From Elusimicrobiota bacterium (lineage in GTDB: Bacteria; CAYTYR01; UBA6262; DAOVJB01), in the NCBI GenBank assembly GCA_030673425.1, contig DAOVJB010000088.1, forward strand, positions 1 through 5,840: a stretch of DNA of 5,840 nt, in the 5' to 3' direction. Position 1 is the stretch's first letter; each line of letters begins with the position of its first letter. Position numbers and translations under genes: made by a program. Under the pieces are notes generated by a model that was given only the letters and a program-made list of their open reading frames with translations, was not told where the DNA came from and did no database searches. Positions 1 through 5,840 of the stretch are shown piece after piece.

Positions 1-894
1 ACCTTCTTCCACAATACTATTATCACCTATAACCGAATCTGATATAAAAGCATTCTCACCTATGATACAATTCTCACCTATTACCACACCGCCTTTTAAG
101 GTAGCTGAACGCTCTATCCTGCTATTTTTACCGACCCATATATCTTTACCCACAGTATCCAGTTTATTTCCGGGAGTATTCACTCTGACCTCACCCTTTA
201 AGATATCCAGCTGCGCCAGACGATACTCCGCTAAATTGCCTATATCACGCCAGTATCCTTGGGCAACATAACCGTACAGGGGAATCTTTTTACTTAATAA
301 TAAAGGGAATAGATTACGGCTGAAATCAAACTCTTTGCCAGAAGGAATATATTTCAAAATCTCCGGCTCCAGTAAATCAATTCCCGTATTTACCGTATCA
401 CTAAAAACCTCTCCCCAAACGGGTTTTTCCAAGAATTTTTCTATTTTCCCGTTCTTATCAGTTATAACTACGCCATAAGCAAGTGGATTGGTCACACGGG
501 TTAAAACAATAGTTGCAAGGGCTTTGCTCGATTTATGGAATTTTATTGCCTCGGAGAGCTTAAAGTCAGTAAGGATATCTCCACTGATAACAAAAAAAGG
601 ATCTTTTAAGAATTCCTGTGCGTTCTTAATGCTTCCTGCCGTTCCCAGATCTTCCACTGCACCAACATAAGATACCTTTACACCAAAATCAGTACCGTCC
701 TTGAAATAATCTTTAATTACTTCAGGATGATAGTATAATACGGCTAAAATATCATTCAAGTTGTGTTTTTTCAGCAACTCTATGATATGTTCAAGCATAG
801 GCTTATTGACCATAGGAACCATCGGCTTGGGATAATTACATGTAAGAGGCCTCAACCTCGTCCCAAACCCCCCGGCCATAACTAGTACTTTCAT
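1..894 (-). CDS. Sugar-1-phosphate nucleotidyltransferase (mannose-1-phosphate guanylyltransferase-like), C-terminus outside window
   Basis: The reading frame is open from ATG at 894 to the left edge (298 codons, no stop), so the gene is 3'-truncated by the window. It should transfer a nucleotidyl group from an NTP to a sugar 1-phosphate, giving an NDP-sugar for surface polysaccharide or glycosylation. Visible motifs: the nucleotide-binding signature GGFGTRLRPLT (8-18) followed by PKPM (22-25), GTAGS (84-88), the metal-binding Asp in SGDILTD (104-110) and WRDIG (215-219). From about 248 a left-handed beta-helix begins, with V/I/L every six residues at 248, 254, 260, 266, 272, 278 and 284. The start region resembles bacterial proteins in which this enzyme is fused to a phosphomannomutase/phosphoglucomutase domain; whether the fusion exists here cannot be seen. 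The ATG overlaps the rsmA stop (ATGA), with GGAGG upstream. The family is certain; the sugar and nucleotide (GDP-mannose, or a UDP/dTDP-sugar) are inferred. Confidence 0.9.
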   Translation of the reverse strand, partial: MKVLVMAGGFGTRLRPLTCNYPKPMVPMVNKPMLEHIIELLKKHNLNDILAVLYYHPEVIKDYFKDGTDFGVKVSYVGAVEDLGTAGSIKNAQEFLKDPFFVISGDILTDFKLSEAIKFHKSSKALATIVLTRVTNPLAYGVVITDKNGKIEKFLEKPVWGEVFSDTVNTGIDLLEPEILKYIPSGKEFDFSRNLFPLLLSKKIPLYGYVAQGYWRDIGNLAEYRLAQLDILKGEVRVNTPGNKLDTVGKDIWVGKNSRIERSATLKGGVVIGENCIIGENAFISDSVIGDNSIVEEG

Positions 895-1721
895 CCGATC
901 CCCCCTCCAGTCTTTAAGGAGATAACTTCACTAATGTGATCGCTTAATTTACCGAACTCTTCTAAAGTCAGCGTCTCTGCTCTTCTTTTTGGAGAAACAT
1001 TGTTTTTTTCTAATATTTGCCCAATAAGTTTTTTATCTAAGTTCAAACTATGAGATAAACTATTGACAAGCATCTTTCTTCTCTGTGCAAATGCTGCTTT
1101 TACTGTCTTAAAAAATATATTTTCATCCTTTACCTTTACACGGGGTCTTCTTAGAACATTGAGTTTTATAATACTAGACGATACTTTCGGTTCCGGGAAA
1201 AATACTTTCCTGGAAACGTTTTTTGCCAAACTCACATCCGCAAAATATCGAACAGCAATACTCAATACACCATAATTTTTACTTCCGGCACTAGCTGTCA
1301 TTCTCTCGGCAACTTCTTTTTGAACCATAACCACTATGCTACTTATATCTTTTCTATCCTGGAGTAACTTCATAATAATCGGTGTAGTTATATAATAAGG
1401 AATATTACCGATCACCTTGGTATGAGGTATAAGATTTAAACTAGAAAGGTCAATTTTTAAGAAGTCAGCCTGAACTATCTTAACATTTTTATATTTTCCT
1501 AAACGTTCTTTCAACAAAACGCATAATTTTTTATCTATCTCAACAGCAATAACACGTTTGACTCTTTTAACAATCTCCTCAGTGAGGATACCTCTTCCGG
1601 ACCCTATTTCCAAAACAAAATCTTCTCTACCAAGTTCTGCAATTTCAATAATTTTAGCAACAATATTCTTATCTATTAAAAAATTCTGTCCCCACCGCTT
1701 TATAGGACGAAGTTTCTTCAC
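891..1721 (-). CDS. rsmA: 16S rRNA (adenine(1518)-N6/adenine(1519)-N6)-dimethyltransferase RsmA (KsgA)
   Basis: RsmA uses S-adenosylmethionine to dimethylate two adjacent adenines in the 3'-terminal hairpin of 16S rRNA, a late checkpoint in 30S assembly; loss gives kasugamycin resistance. The 276 residues match the usual family length. Visible in order: GQNFL (11-15), SAM-binding motif I LEIGSGRG (37-44), acidic motif II AVEID (59-63, Glu61 probably binding the ribose), QAD (84-86), catalytic NIPY (106-109), FFPEPKV (174-180), and the small C-terminal helical domain with AFAQRRKML (210-218) and RRAETL (246-251). The start is a GTG, the first possible start in this frame near the motif, five bases after the pdxA stop. 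It has only a modest Shine-Dalgarno sequence, so translation probably depends on coupling to pdxA. The stop overlaps the next gene's ATG. The last residues, TGGGIG, are encoded by that gene's ribosome-binding site. No key residue is missing. Confidence 0.97.
   Translation of the reverse strand: MKKLRPIKRWGQNFLIDKNIVAKIIEIAELGREDFVLEIGSGRGILTEEIVKRVKRVIAVEIDKKLCVLLKERLGKYKNVKIVQADFLKIDLSSLNLIPHTKVIGNIPYYITTPIIMKLLQDRKDISSIVVMVQKEVAERMTASAGSKNYGVLSIAVRYFADVSLAKNVSRKVFFPEPKVSSSIIKLNVLRRPRVKVKDENIFFKTVKAAFAQRRKMLVNSLSHSLNLDKKLIGQILEKNNVSPKRRAETLTLEEFGKLSDHISEVISLKTGGGIG
904..908 (-). promoter_or_regulatory. Ribosome binding site of the nucleotidyltransferase inside the rsmA 3' end
   Basis: GGAGG followed by a G-run lies 9 bases before ATG at 894, inside the last codons of rsmA. 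It dictates the glycine-rich RsmA tail and, with the ATGA overlap, supports translational coupling. Confidence 0.75.
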
Positions 1722-1726
1722 GATAT

Positions 1727-2722
1727 TTACCTTTTGGTTGCCATTCTGGTGGCCAGCTTCAAAGCTTCAAACATACTGCTGGGATCAGCTACGCCTTTAT
1801 CTGCAATATCAAAAGCGGTCCCGTGACAAGGGGAAGTTCTGACAAAAGGCAATCCCAAAGTAACGTTTACTCCCCTGTTAAAAGCTAATAATTTAACAGG
1901 AATAAGTGACTGATCATGATACATTACAACAGCTACATCAAATCTCCCGCTTGCTGCCTCATAAATAGTCTTATCAGGAGAAAAAGGTCCATATACGTCT
2001 ATCCCTTCTCTCCGGACCTTATTTACCGCAGGAATAATTATTTGTTTTTCTTCGGTACCCAGGATGCCTCCTTCCCCACAATGAGGATTAAGGCTCGAGA
2101 CAATTATTCTGGGATTATGTATTGTAAATAATTTTTTCATCGATTGATTAGTTATTCTTATCACCTGGAGAATTTCCTGGATAGTAAGGCTACCTGAAAC
2201 TTTCTTTAACGGAAGATGTCTTGTAACCAGCACTGTCCTCAATGTCCCACCAGCAATCATCATAACAACTTTCCTGGTTTTAGCCAGGTGTGCCAGAAGC
2301 TCTGTATGTCCTAGGTAGTGAAATCCTGCTTTATACATAGACTCTTTACAAATAGGTGCGGTAACAATAGCATTAAGTTTTTTGTTTTTAACCAACCCCA
2401 CAGCTTTTTCTATATACTCTACAGCCGCCTTCCCGCACATCGCATCAACACGACCTAACTTTAATTTATCAATATCTATATTGGATAGATCCAAAACGTC
2501 AATCGTGCCCCATGTAAATTTTGCCTCTTTAGGATTTTTAATTTTGTTAATACAGAATCTGTATTTATAATTATCTATTATTTTCGCAATAACCTTTTCA
2601 TCACCCAAGACCAAGGGCTTGCAAATCTCATACACACTGCCTTTTGCTAATAATTTAACAGCAACCTCCGGGCCAATCCCGGCAGCATCCCCCATGGTAA
2701 TCCCTATAACAGGTCGCTTCAT
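1727..2722 (-). CDS. pdxA: 4-hydroxythreonine-4-phosphate dehydrogenase PdxA
   Basis: PdxA oxidises 4-phosphohydroxy-L-threonine with NAD(P)+; the product decarboxylates to 3-amino-1-hydroxyacetone 1-phosphate, which PdxJ joins with deoxyxylulose 5-phosphate to make pyridoxine 5'-phosphate (the DXP-dependent vitamin B6 route). The 331 residues are normal for the family. Visible: GDAAGIGPE (11-19), TAPICK (121-126), substrate-binding GHTE (138-141), and the three metal-ligand histidines His169 (in VTRHLP), His214 (in NPHCGEGG) and His269 (in MYHDQ). Lys277, Asn286 and Arg295 align with E. coli Lys274, Asn283 and Arg292 at a constant offset. One oddity: the usual Asp in the TSxDHGTA motif is Cys299 (TSPCHGTA). 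The ATG start has AAGGAG six bases upstream and lies 12 bp after the surA-like stop. PdxA2-type paralogues acting on tetronate phosphates are the alternative, but the surA-pdxA-rsmA order favours true PdxA. Confidence 0.95.
   Translation of the reverse strand: MKRPVIGITMGDAAGIGPEVAVKLLAKGSVYEICKPLVLGDEKVIAKIIDNYKYRFCINKIKNPKEAKFTWGTIDVLDLSNIDIDKLKLGRVDAMCGKAAVEYIEKAVGLVKNKKLNAIVTAPICKESMYKAGFHYLGHTELLAHLAKTRKVVMMIAGGTLRTVLVTRHLPLKKVSGSLTIQEILQVIRITNQSMKKLFTIHNPRIIVSSLNPHCGEGGILGTEEKQIIIPAVNKVRREGIDVYGPFSPDKTIYEAASGRFDVAVVMYHDQSLIPVKLLAFNRGVNVTLGLPFVRTSPCHGTAFDIADKGVADPSSMFEALKLATRMATKR
1730..1735 (-). promoter_or_regulatory. Weak ribosome binding site for the GTG start of rsmA
   Basis: AAAAGG, the last Lys-Arg codons of pdxA, sits 8 bases before GTG at 1721. 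Only the AAGG core matches the Shine-Dalgarno consensus. With the 5-bp gap after the pdxA stop, this suggests that ribosomes finishing pdxA re-initiate on rsmA. Confidence 0.5.
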
Positions 2723-2734
2723 CCGATTCTCCTT

Positions 2735-3748
2735 TTACTCCTCTATTTCCCTTATCTCGATTTTTGCTGTATCTTTTACATTCTTTAACCATTCAGAGAA
2801 TTTCTTCTCCAGTCTTTCCCGTAATATTGTCTCTTCTATAAAATCTCTTATCTTGATCGCCTGTCCCGCAAGTCCAAGTTCATCCTCTAAACCCAGCTGT
2901 TTTCCCGGTTTTTCTTCTTCAAATTTAATAATATGATAACCAAAGTCTGTTTCTACTATATCGCTGATCTCACCTTTTTTCAGCTTAAAAGCAGCTTCCT
3001 CAAATTCCTTGACCATCATTCCTTTTGCGAAAAATCCTACATCTCCTCCGTTATTCTTCGAACCCGGATCCTCGGAGTAATCCTTGGCCAATTTAGAAAA
3101 ATCCGCTCCATTCTTCAGTTGCTTTTGTATATCCCTTATACTATTTAAGGCTCTCGATTTTTCCTTAAAATCAACATCTTTGCCTACTTTTATTAATATA
3201 TGGCTAACACGTATCTGATCAGGTCTCTCAAAATCTTTTTTGCGCTCTTCATAGTATTTTTTGATCTCTTCATCCGAAGGAGTCCCGACTTTTGCTTCCA
3301 CTTCTTGTTCAATAAGCTTTTTAACCAGTAGACTTTCTTTAATCTTGGTTCTAAATTCTTTTTTATTTAAATTTTGTCTTTCTAACTCTGCCTCAAATTC
3401 TTCTTCAGAAGTAAATCTTTCTTTTATTTCCTTTATTCCCTCATCAATATCAATTTTAGTAACTTTTATCTCTTTCTTCTCCGCCTCCTGAATCAATATC
3501 TTTTCTTCGATCATCTGATTCAGTATATCCGCCTTTAACTCCTTGATTTTTTCCTCCCTGTCTTCCCCTGTAAAAACCACCGAATACTGTTCAACTACAG
3601 GTCCAGAGACCTTCTGGAACTCTTTCAAGGTAATTATATCACCATTAACAATAGCAACAGGCCTATTAACTACCTTAGCCCATCCTAAACCGGAAAAAAC
3701 CGTAAAACAGAAACATACTAACAATAAACTGCCTACATATTTCCTCAT
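2735..3748 (-). CDS. surA: SurA-like periplasmic peptidyl-prolyl cis-trans isomerase/chaperone
   Basis: This is a secreted parvulin likely to chaperone unfolded outer-membrane or periplasmic proteins and isomerise their prolyl bonds. Residues 1-24 form a Sec signal peptide (basic MRK, hydrophobic core, probable cleavage after GWA). A SurA-type helical chaperone region covers about 28-150, opening with VAIVNGDIITLKEF. One parvulin domain spans about 178-277: HILIK with His183, GADFSKLAKDYSED, GGDVGFF (234-240), and FGYHIIKF with His272. Asp227 sits where Pin1 has its catalytic Cys, as is common in bacterial parvulins. A charged C-terminal helix (about 290-322) should pack back onto the N-terminal region. 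E. coli SurA (about 430 residues) has two parvulin domains; this 337-residue protein has one. Its position before pdxA and rsmA matches surA synteny. The ATG overlaps the stop of the preceding parvulin gene (ATGA) and AGGAG lies 7 bp upstream. An anchorless PrsA/PpiD-type foldase is the alternative name. Confidence 0.88.
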   Translation of the reverse strand: MRKYVGSLLLVCFCFTVFSGLGWAKVVNRPVAIVNGDIITLKEFQKVSGPVVEQYSVVFTGEDREEKIKELKADILNQMIEEKILIQEAEKKEIKVTKIDIDEGIKEIKERFTSEEEFEAELERQNLNKKEFRTKIKESLLVKKLIEQEVEAKVGTPSDEEIKKYYEERKKDFERPDQIRVSHILIKVGKDVDFKEKSRALNSIRDIQKQLKNGADFSKLAKDYSEDPGSKNNGGDVGFFAKGMMVKEFEEAAFKLKKGEISDIVETDFGYHIIKFEEEKPGKQLGLEDELGLAGQAIKIRDFIEETILRERLEKKFSEWLKNVKDTAKIEIREIEE

Positions 3749-4611
3749 TTTCCCTCTCCTTCCTCCAATTGCGGAATTAGCCTATTAAACTGAATTTCAG
3801 CTAACATCTCATAATTCACTTTTACTCTGAATTTCTTCTTCTTTTTCTCCATCCATGCATCAAATTTTTCTTTTTCTAATTTTTTTCTTACCTCCTCTTC
3901 TACATCAGAAAGCGTGATATCATCTTTCTGCTTTTTATCTATTAACTTAATAATATGCAACCCAAAAGGGGTCTTGACAATATCGCTTATCTGTCCTTTC
4001 TCAGTCATTGCAAAAGCTGCTTCTTCAAACTCAGCAATAAATTCCCCTTTACTAAAATAACCCAGGTCCCCGCCTTTATCCGCTGTCACTTTATCAATGG
4101 AGTGCTCCCTGGCCAATTTTGTAAAATCATCACCTTTTTTAATTTTCCCCAACACTTCTTTGGCCTCATCTTCGGTTTGAAGCAAAATATGTCTGACCCT
4201 TATTTTGTCAGAAGTGACAAAATCATTTTTGTTTTTCTTAAAATAATCCCGGGCCTCCTCATCTGTTATGGCAATCTCTTTCTTTTTAAGTTCCTTAACC
4301 ATTTCTTCTACAAGCAACTGATTCTCAAGAACATTCAGTTTTTCTTTCAGGTCCTTTTGTCTATCGAGCCTTTTTCTTTTGGCCTCTCTTACAAGCACCT
4401 TTTCCTTAACCAGTCCATCTAAAAGGCTCTTAAACCCCTCCTCACCTTGAAAATAGCCCCTTAGATAATCCGGGATTTTATCTATCCTTTCCTGAAAATC
4501 CCCTACGGTGATTTTCTCTCCACCTATGCTCATTAACACTTTATTCTCTTTCTTACCACAGCCTGCAACAAGAACAATTAAAATCGGCACCAGCCATAAT
4601 AACCTTTTCAT
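3745..4611 (-). CDS. Parvulin-type peptidyl-prolyl isomerase lipoprotein (PrsA/SurA-like)
   Basis: A membrane-anchored foldase with a lipoprotein signal peptide: basic MKR, hydrophobic stretch 4-17, and lipobox VAGC with the lipidated residue Cys18. Gly at +2 would not retain it in the inner membrane under the E. coli Lol rule, so an outer-membrane location is plausible but inferred. After the lipobox come a SurA_N-like helical region (about 24-130, opening VLMSIGGEKITVGDFQ) and one parvulin domain (about 137-223): VRHILL with His141, GDDFTKLAREHS, GGDLGYF (180-186), and FGLHIIKL with His219. Asp173 replaces Pin1's Cys113, as is usual in bacteria. The tail is strongly basic and coiled-coil-like (KKLEKEK, EKKKKKF). 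The ATG at 4611 is preferred to the in-frame TTG at 4614 because AAGGAGG lies 7 bases before the ATG and only 4 before the TTG. The domain order matches the next protein, suggesting an old duplication. It is probably the first gene of the coupled block. Confidence 0.88.
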   Translation of the reverse strand: MKRLLWLVPILIVLVAGCGKKENKVLMSIGGEKITVGDFQERIDKIPDYLRGYFQGEEGFKSLLDGLVKEKVLVREAKRKRLDRQKDLKEKLNVLENQLLVEEMVKELKKKEIAITDEEARDYFKKNKNDFVTSDKIRVRHILLQTEDEAKEVLGKIKKGDDFTKLAREHSIDKVTADKGGDLGYFSKGEFIAEFEEAAFAMTEKGQISDIVKTPFGLHIIKLIDKKQKDDITLSDVEEEVRKKLEKEKFDAWMEKKKKKFRVKVNYEMLAEIQFNRLIPQLEEGEGK

Positions 4612-4618
4612 CAATCCG

Positions 4619-4625
4619 CCTCCTT
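4619..4625 (-). promoter_or_regulatory. Ribosome binding site deciding the lipoprotein start
   Basis: AAGGAGG ends 7 bases before ATG at 4611 and 4 bases before the in-frame TTG at 4614. The strong Shine-Dalgarno match with normal spacing selects the ATG, so the protein begins with one Met, followed by KRLLWL. Confidence 0.85.
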
Positions 4626-4643
4626 GGCATTACCCGTAAACTT

Positions 4644-4667
4644 ATAGTATCATACTATCGTATCATA
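4644..4667. repeat. Short inverted repeat overlapping an 8-bp direct repeat in the post-mfd gap
   Basis: ATAGTAT-C-ATACTAT (4644-4658) is a perfect 7-bp inverted repeat with a one-base centre. GTATCATA occurs twice (4647-4654 and 4660-4667), 13 bp apart. The inverted repeat is A/T-rich, has no room for an RNA loop and lacks a following T-run, so it is not an intrinsic terminator. As double-stranded DNA it could be a dimeric repressor site over the candidate -10, or chance symmetry. Confidence 0.5.
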
Positions 4668-4672
4668 ATCAA
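4644..4672 (-). promoter_or_regulatory. Possible sigma70-type promoter for the parvulin-pdxA-rsmA block
   Basis: On the minus strand TTGATT (4672-4667, matching TTGA of the -35 consensus) is followed by a 17-base spacer and TACTAT (4649-4644, four of six against TATAAT). It is in the only intergenic gap larger than 12 bp. The -35 overlaps the last mfd codons. In A/T-rich DNA such matches arise by chance, and the genes could simply be read through from mfd. This is inference from spacing and consensus only. Confidence 0.3.
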
Positions 4673-5840
4673 TTTAGCTTTTGCAAGATTTTTTTTAGGA
4701 ATCTCAAGAGGTCCTTATGAAAGCGAGGAACGTCTTTTATAAATATAGTAAAATTATCGTTTTGGCTGAAACTGACCCTCTTTTTATATTCCTTAATATT
4801 TGCTAATCTGGTAAACCTGTCAACAGGAAAATTAATGTTCCTGCTGAATTCTATATTTACCTGATGCAAATTCTGTCTGATATCTACTATATTAAAACAC
4901 TGAGCAATTATCCGTAGACCTATAACTTCAAGAAGTGAGGTTACTTCCTGAGGATATTCCCCGAAACGGTCAACTAATTCTCCTTTAAGGTCATTTAATT
5001 CCTCATGATTGGTTATCCCTGCCATCTTTTTATAAATATTAACCCTTTGCTGACCATCTTTAATATATGTAACAGGTAAAAAAGCCTGAATATCTAAATT
5101 TATGCTGGTTGCAACAGGACTACTACTTGCAACCTTTCCTCTAAGTTCGCTTACAGCCTCCTGGAGCAACCTGCAATAAAGATTAAAGCCAACCTCCATA
5201 ATATACCCGCTTTGCTGGGGACCCAGCAGGTTACCAGCACCCCTGATTTCCAGATCCCTCATCGCAACCTTAAACCCGCTCCCGAGCTCGGTAAATTCAC
5301 TAATGGTTTCTAACCTTTTTATAGCATCTTCACTTAACGGTTCAATATTCTGGCTCGGATATAATAAGTAAGCATATGCTTTATGCATGCCTCTTCCCAC
5401 CCTGCCGCGTAATTGATATAACTGGGCCAGGCCGAAATTTTGTACATTTTTAACCATTAAAGTATTAACATTCGGAATGTCCAGGCCTGATTCAATAATG
5501 GTTGTACTAACCAAAATGTCAAAATCACCTGCTACAAATTTTAACATAACCTCCTCAAGATCCTTCTCACGCATTTTTCCATGGGCTACGGCAACTATGG
5601 CCTTAGGAACCATCCTGGCTATCTCTTTAGCTGCCTTATCTATTGATTTTACCTCATTATGAACAAAAAATATCTGTCCTCCTCTGCCCATTTCCTGCAG
5701 TATAGCATCCTTAATGATCTTCTCGTTATATTCCATAATATATGTAGCCACAGGTAACCTGCCTTCCGGCGGGTCATTGATTATACTCATATAGCGGATT
5801 CCTGAAAGAGCCATATGGAGTGTACGCGGTATGGGAGTTG
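4669..5840 (-). CDS. mfd: Transcription-repair coupling factor Mfd, C-terminal third (5' end outside window)
   Basis: Mfd is a DNA translocase that pushes stalled RNA polymerase off template lesions and recruits UvrA to start excision repair. The frame stays open past the internal ATG at 5814 to the right edge, where it encodes TPIPRTLHMALSG, the helicase motif III region of Mfd, so the real start lies outside. About 389 residues are visible of a family usually 1050-1180 long. Numbering from the first full codon: motif IV region GGQIFFVHNEV (53-63), motif V STTIIESGLDIPN (111-123), motif VI QLYQLRGRVGR (139-149), the TRG translocation motif around GSGFKVAMRDLEIRGAGNLLG (186-206, Mfd/RecG-specific), then the regulatory TRCF/D7 domain (about 245-350). 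The TRCF domain separates it from RecG. The conserved Ala-Asp of FGL-preceding AD (motif V-VI linker) is Val-Gln here. The stop is TGA at 4671-4669; a 57-bp gap follows. Confidence 0.97.
   Translation of the reverse strand, partial: TPIPRTLHMALSGIRYMSIINDPPEGRLPVATYIMEYNEKIIKDAILQEMGRGGQIFFVHNEVKSIDKAAKEIARMVPKAIVAVAHGKMREKDLEEVMLKFVAGDFDILVSTTIIESGLDIPNVNTLMVKNVQNFGLAQLYQLRGRVGRGMHKAYAYLLYPSQNIEPLSEDAIKRLETISEFTELGSGFKVAMRDLEIRGAGNLLGPQQSGYIMEVGFNLYCRLLQEAVSELRGKVASSSPVATSINLDIQAFLPVTYIKDGQQRVNIYKKMAGITNHEELNDLKGELVDRFGEYPQEVTSLLEVIGLRIIAQCFNIVDIRQNLHQVNIEFSRNINFPVDRFTRLANIKEYKKRVSFSQNDNFTIFIKDVPRFHKDLLRFLKKILQKLN

Noticed and set aside
892-2728. The same ten bases ATCGGATGAA at the starts of pdxA and the nucleotidyltransferase
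   Set aside because: Two copies at gene starts, with ATGAA itself being a common start context, are too few to suggest a shared regulatory element.
2619-2936. A 105-codon plus-strand frame spanning the pdxA/surA junction, rich in Ser and Phe
   Set aside because: It is the antisense shadow of two strong genes, has no convincing ribosome binding site and shows no recognisable motif.
3261-3491. Ser/Phe-rich plus-strand frame that could pass for a small membrane protein
   Set aside because: It is fully antisense to the SurA-like chaperone region, and its composition is explained by the complement of Glu/Lys codons.
3955-4422. A 155-codon open frame on the plus strand opposite the lipoprotein gene
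   Set aside because: It lies wholly antisense to a well-supported parvulin gene. The translation is rich in Phe, Leu and Ile, as expected from the complement of Lys/Glu-rich coding DNA, and shows no recognisable domain.
4612-4614. TTG at 4614 as the start of the lipoprotein
   Set aside because: It is only 4 bases from the Shine-Dalgarno sequence, while the adjacent ATG at 4611 has normal 7-base spacing.
4612-4668. Possible intrinsic terminator after mfd
   Set aside because: The inverted repeat is A/T-rich with a one-base centre and no T-run after it, so no stable RNA hairpin would form.
5812-5814. ATG at 5814 as the start of a short 381-residue helicase-like gene
   Set aside because: The frame continues upstream to the window edge and encodes the conserved Mfd motif TPIPRT, so this is an internal Met of a truncated gene.

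Overview
All 5840 bases read as one tightly packed housekeeping cluster on the minus strand. In transcription order (right to left) it runs: mfd (5' end outside the window), a parvulin-type peptidyl-prolyl isomerase lipoprotein, a secreted SurA-like parvulin, pdxA, rsmA (ksgA), and the first 298 codons of a sugar-phosphate nucleotidyltransferase that leaves the window at the left edge. I see no RNA gene, insertion sequence, CRISPR array, origin or convincing terminator. The only non-coding DNA is 57 bp after mfd, 12 bp before pdxA and 5 bp before rsmA, so there is no gene-free stretch near 300 bases.

Organism: the DNA is AT-rich and the proteins are rich in Lys, Ile and Glu. A SurA-like periplasmic chaperone, a lipobox parvulin and the surA-pdxA-rsmA order point to a bacterium with a Gram-negative type envelope. 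The order surA-pdxA-rsmA is familiar from proteobacteria, where lptD precedes it and apaGH follows. Here mfd and a second parvulin lie upstream and a sugar nucleotidyltransferase downstream. That fits an uncultured, deeply branching lineage (Omnitrophota-like or a neighbouring candidate phylum), but this is a weak inference from gene order and composition, not a phylogenetic result.

Layout: the two parvulin genes overlap by 4 bp (ATGA), and rsmA overlaps the nucleotidyltransferase in the same way. pdxA and rsmA are separated from their upstream neighbours by only 12 and 5 bp. The five genes after mfd are therefore very probably co-transcribed and translationally coupled. The 57-bp gap after mfd is the one place for an internal promoter, and it carries a short A/T-rich inverted repeat and a direct repeat.

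How the genes fit together: the two parvulins probably assist folding of exported and outer-membrane proteins. PdxA makes a pyridoxal phosphate precursor. RsmA dimethylates 16S rRNA late in 30S assembly. Mfd couples stalled transcription to excision repair. The nucleotidyltransferase would activate a sugar for cell-surface polymers. This is a growth and envelope housekeeping operon, not a dedicated pathway. I found no sign of a novel system; the findings below are modest.
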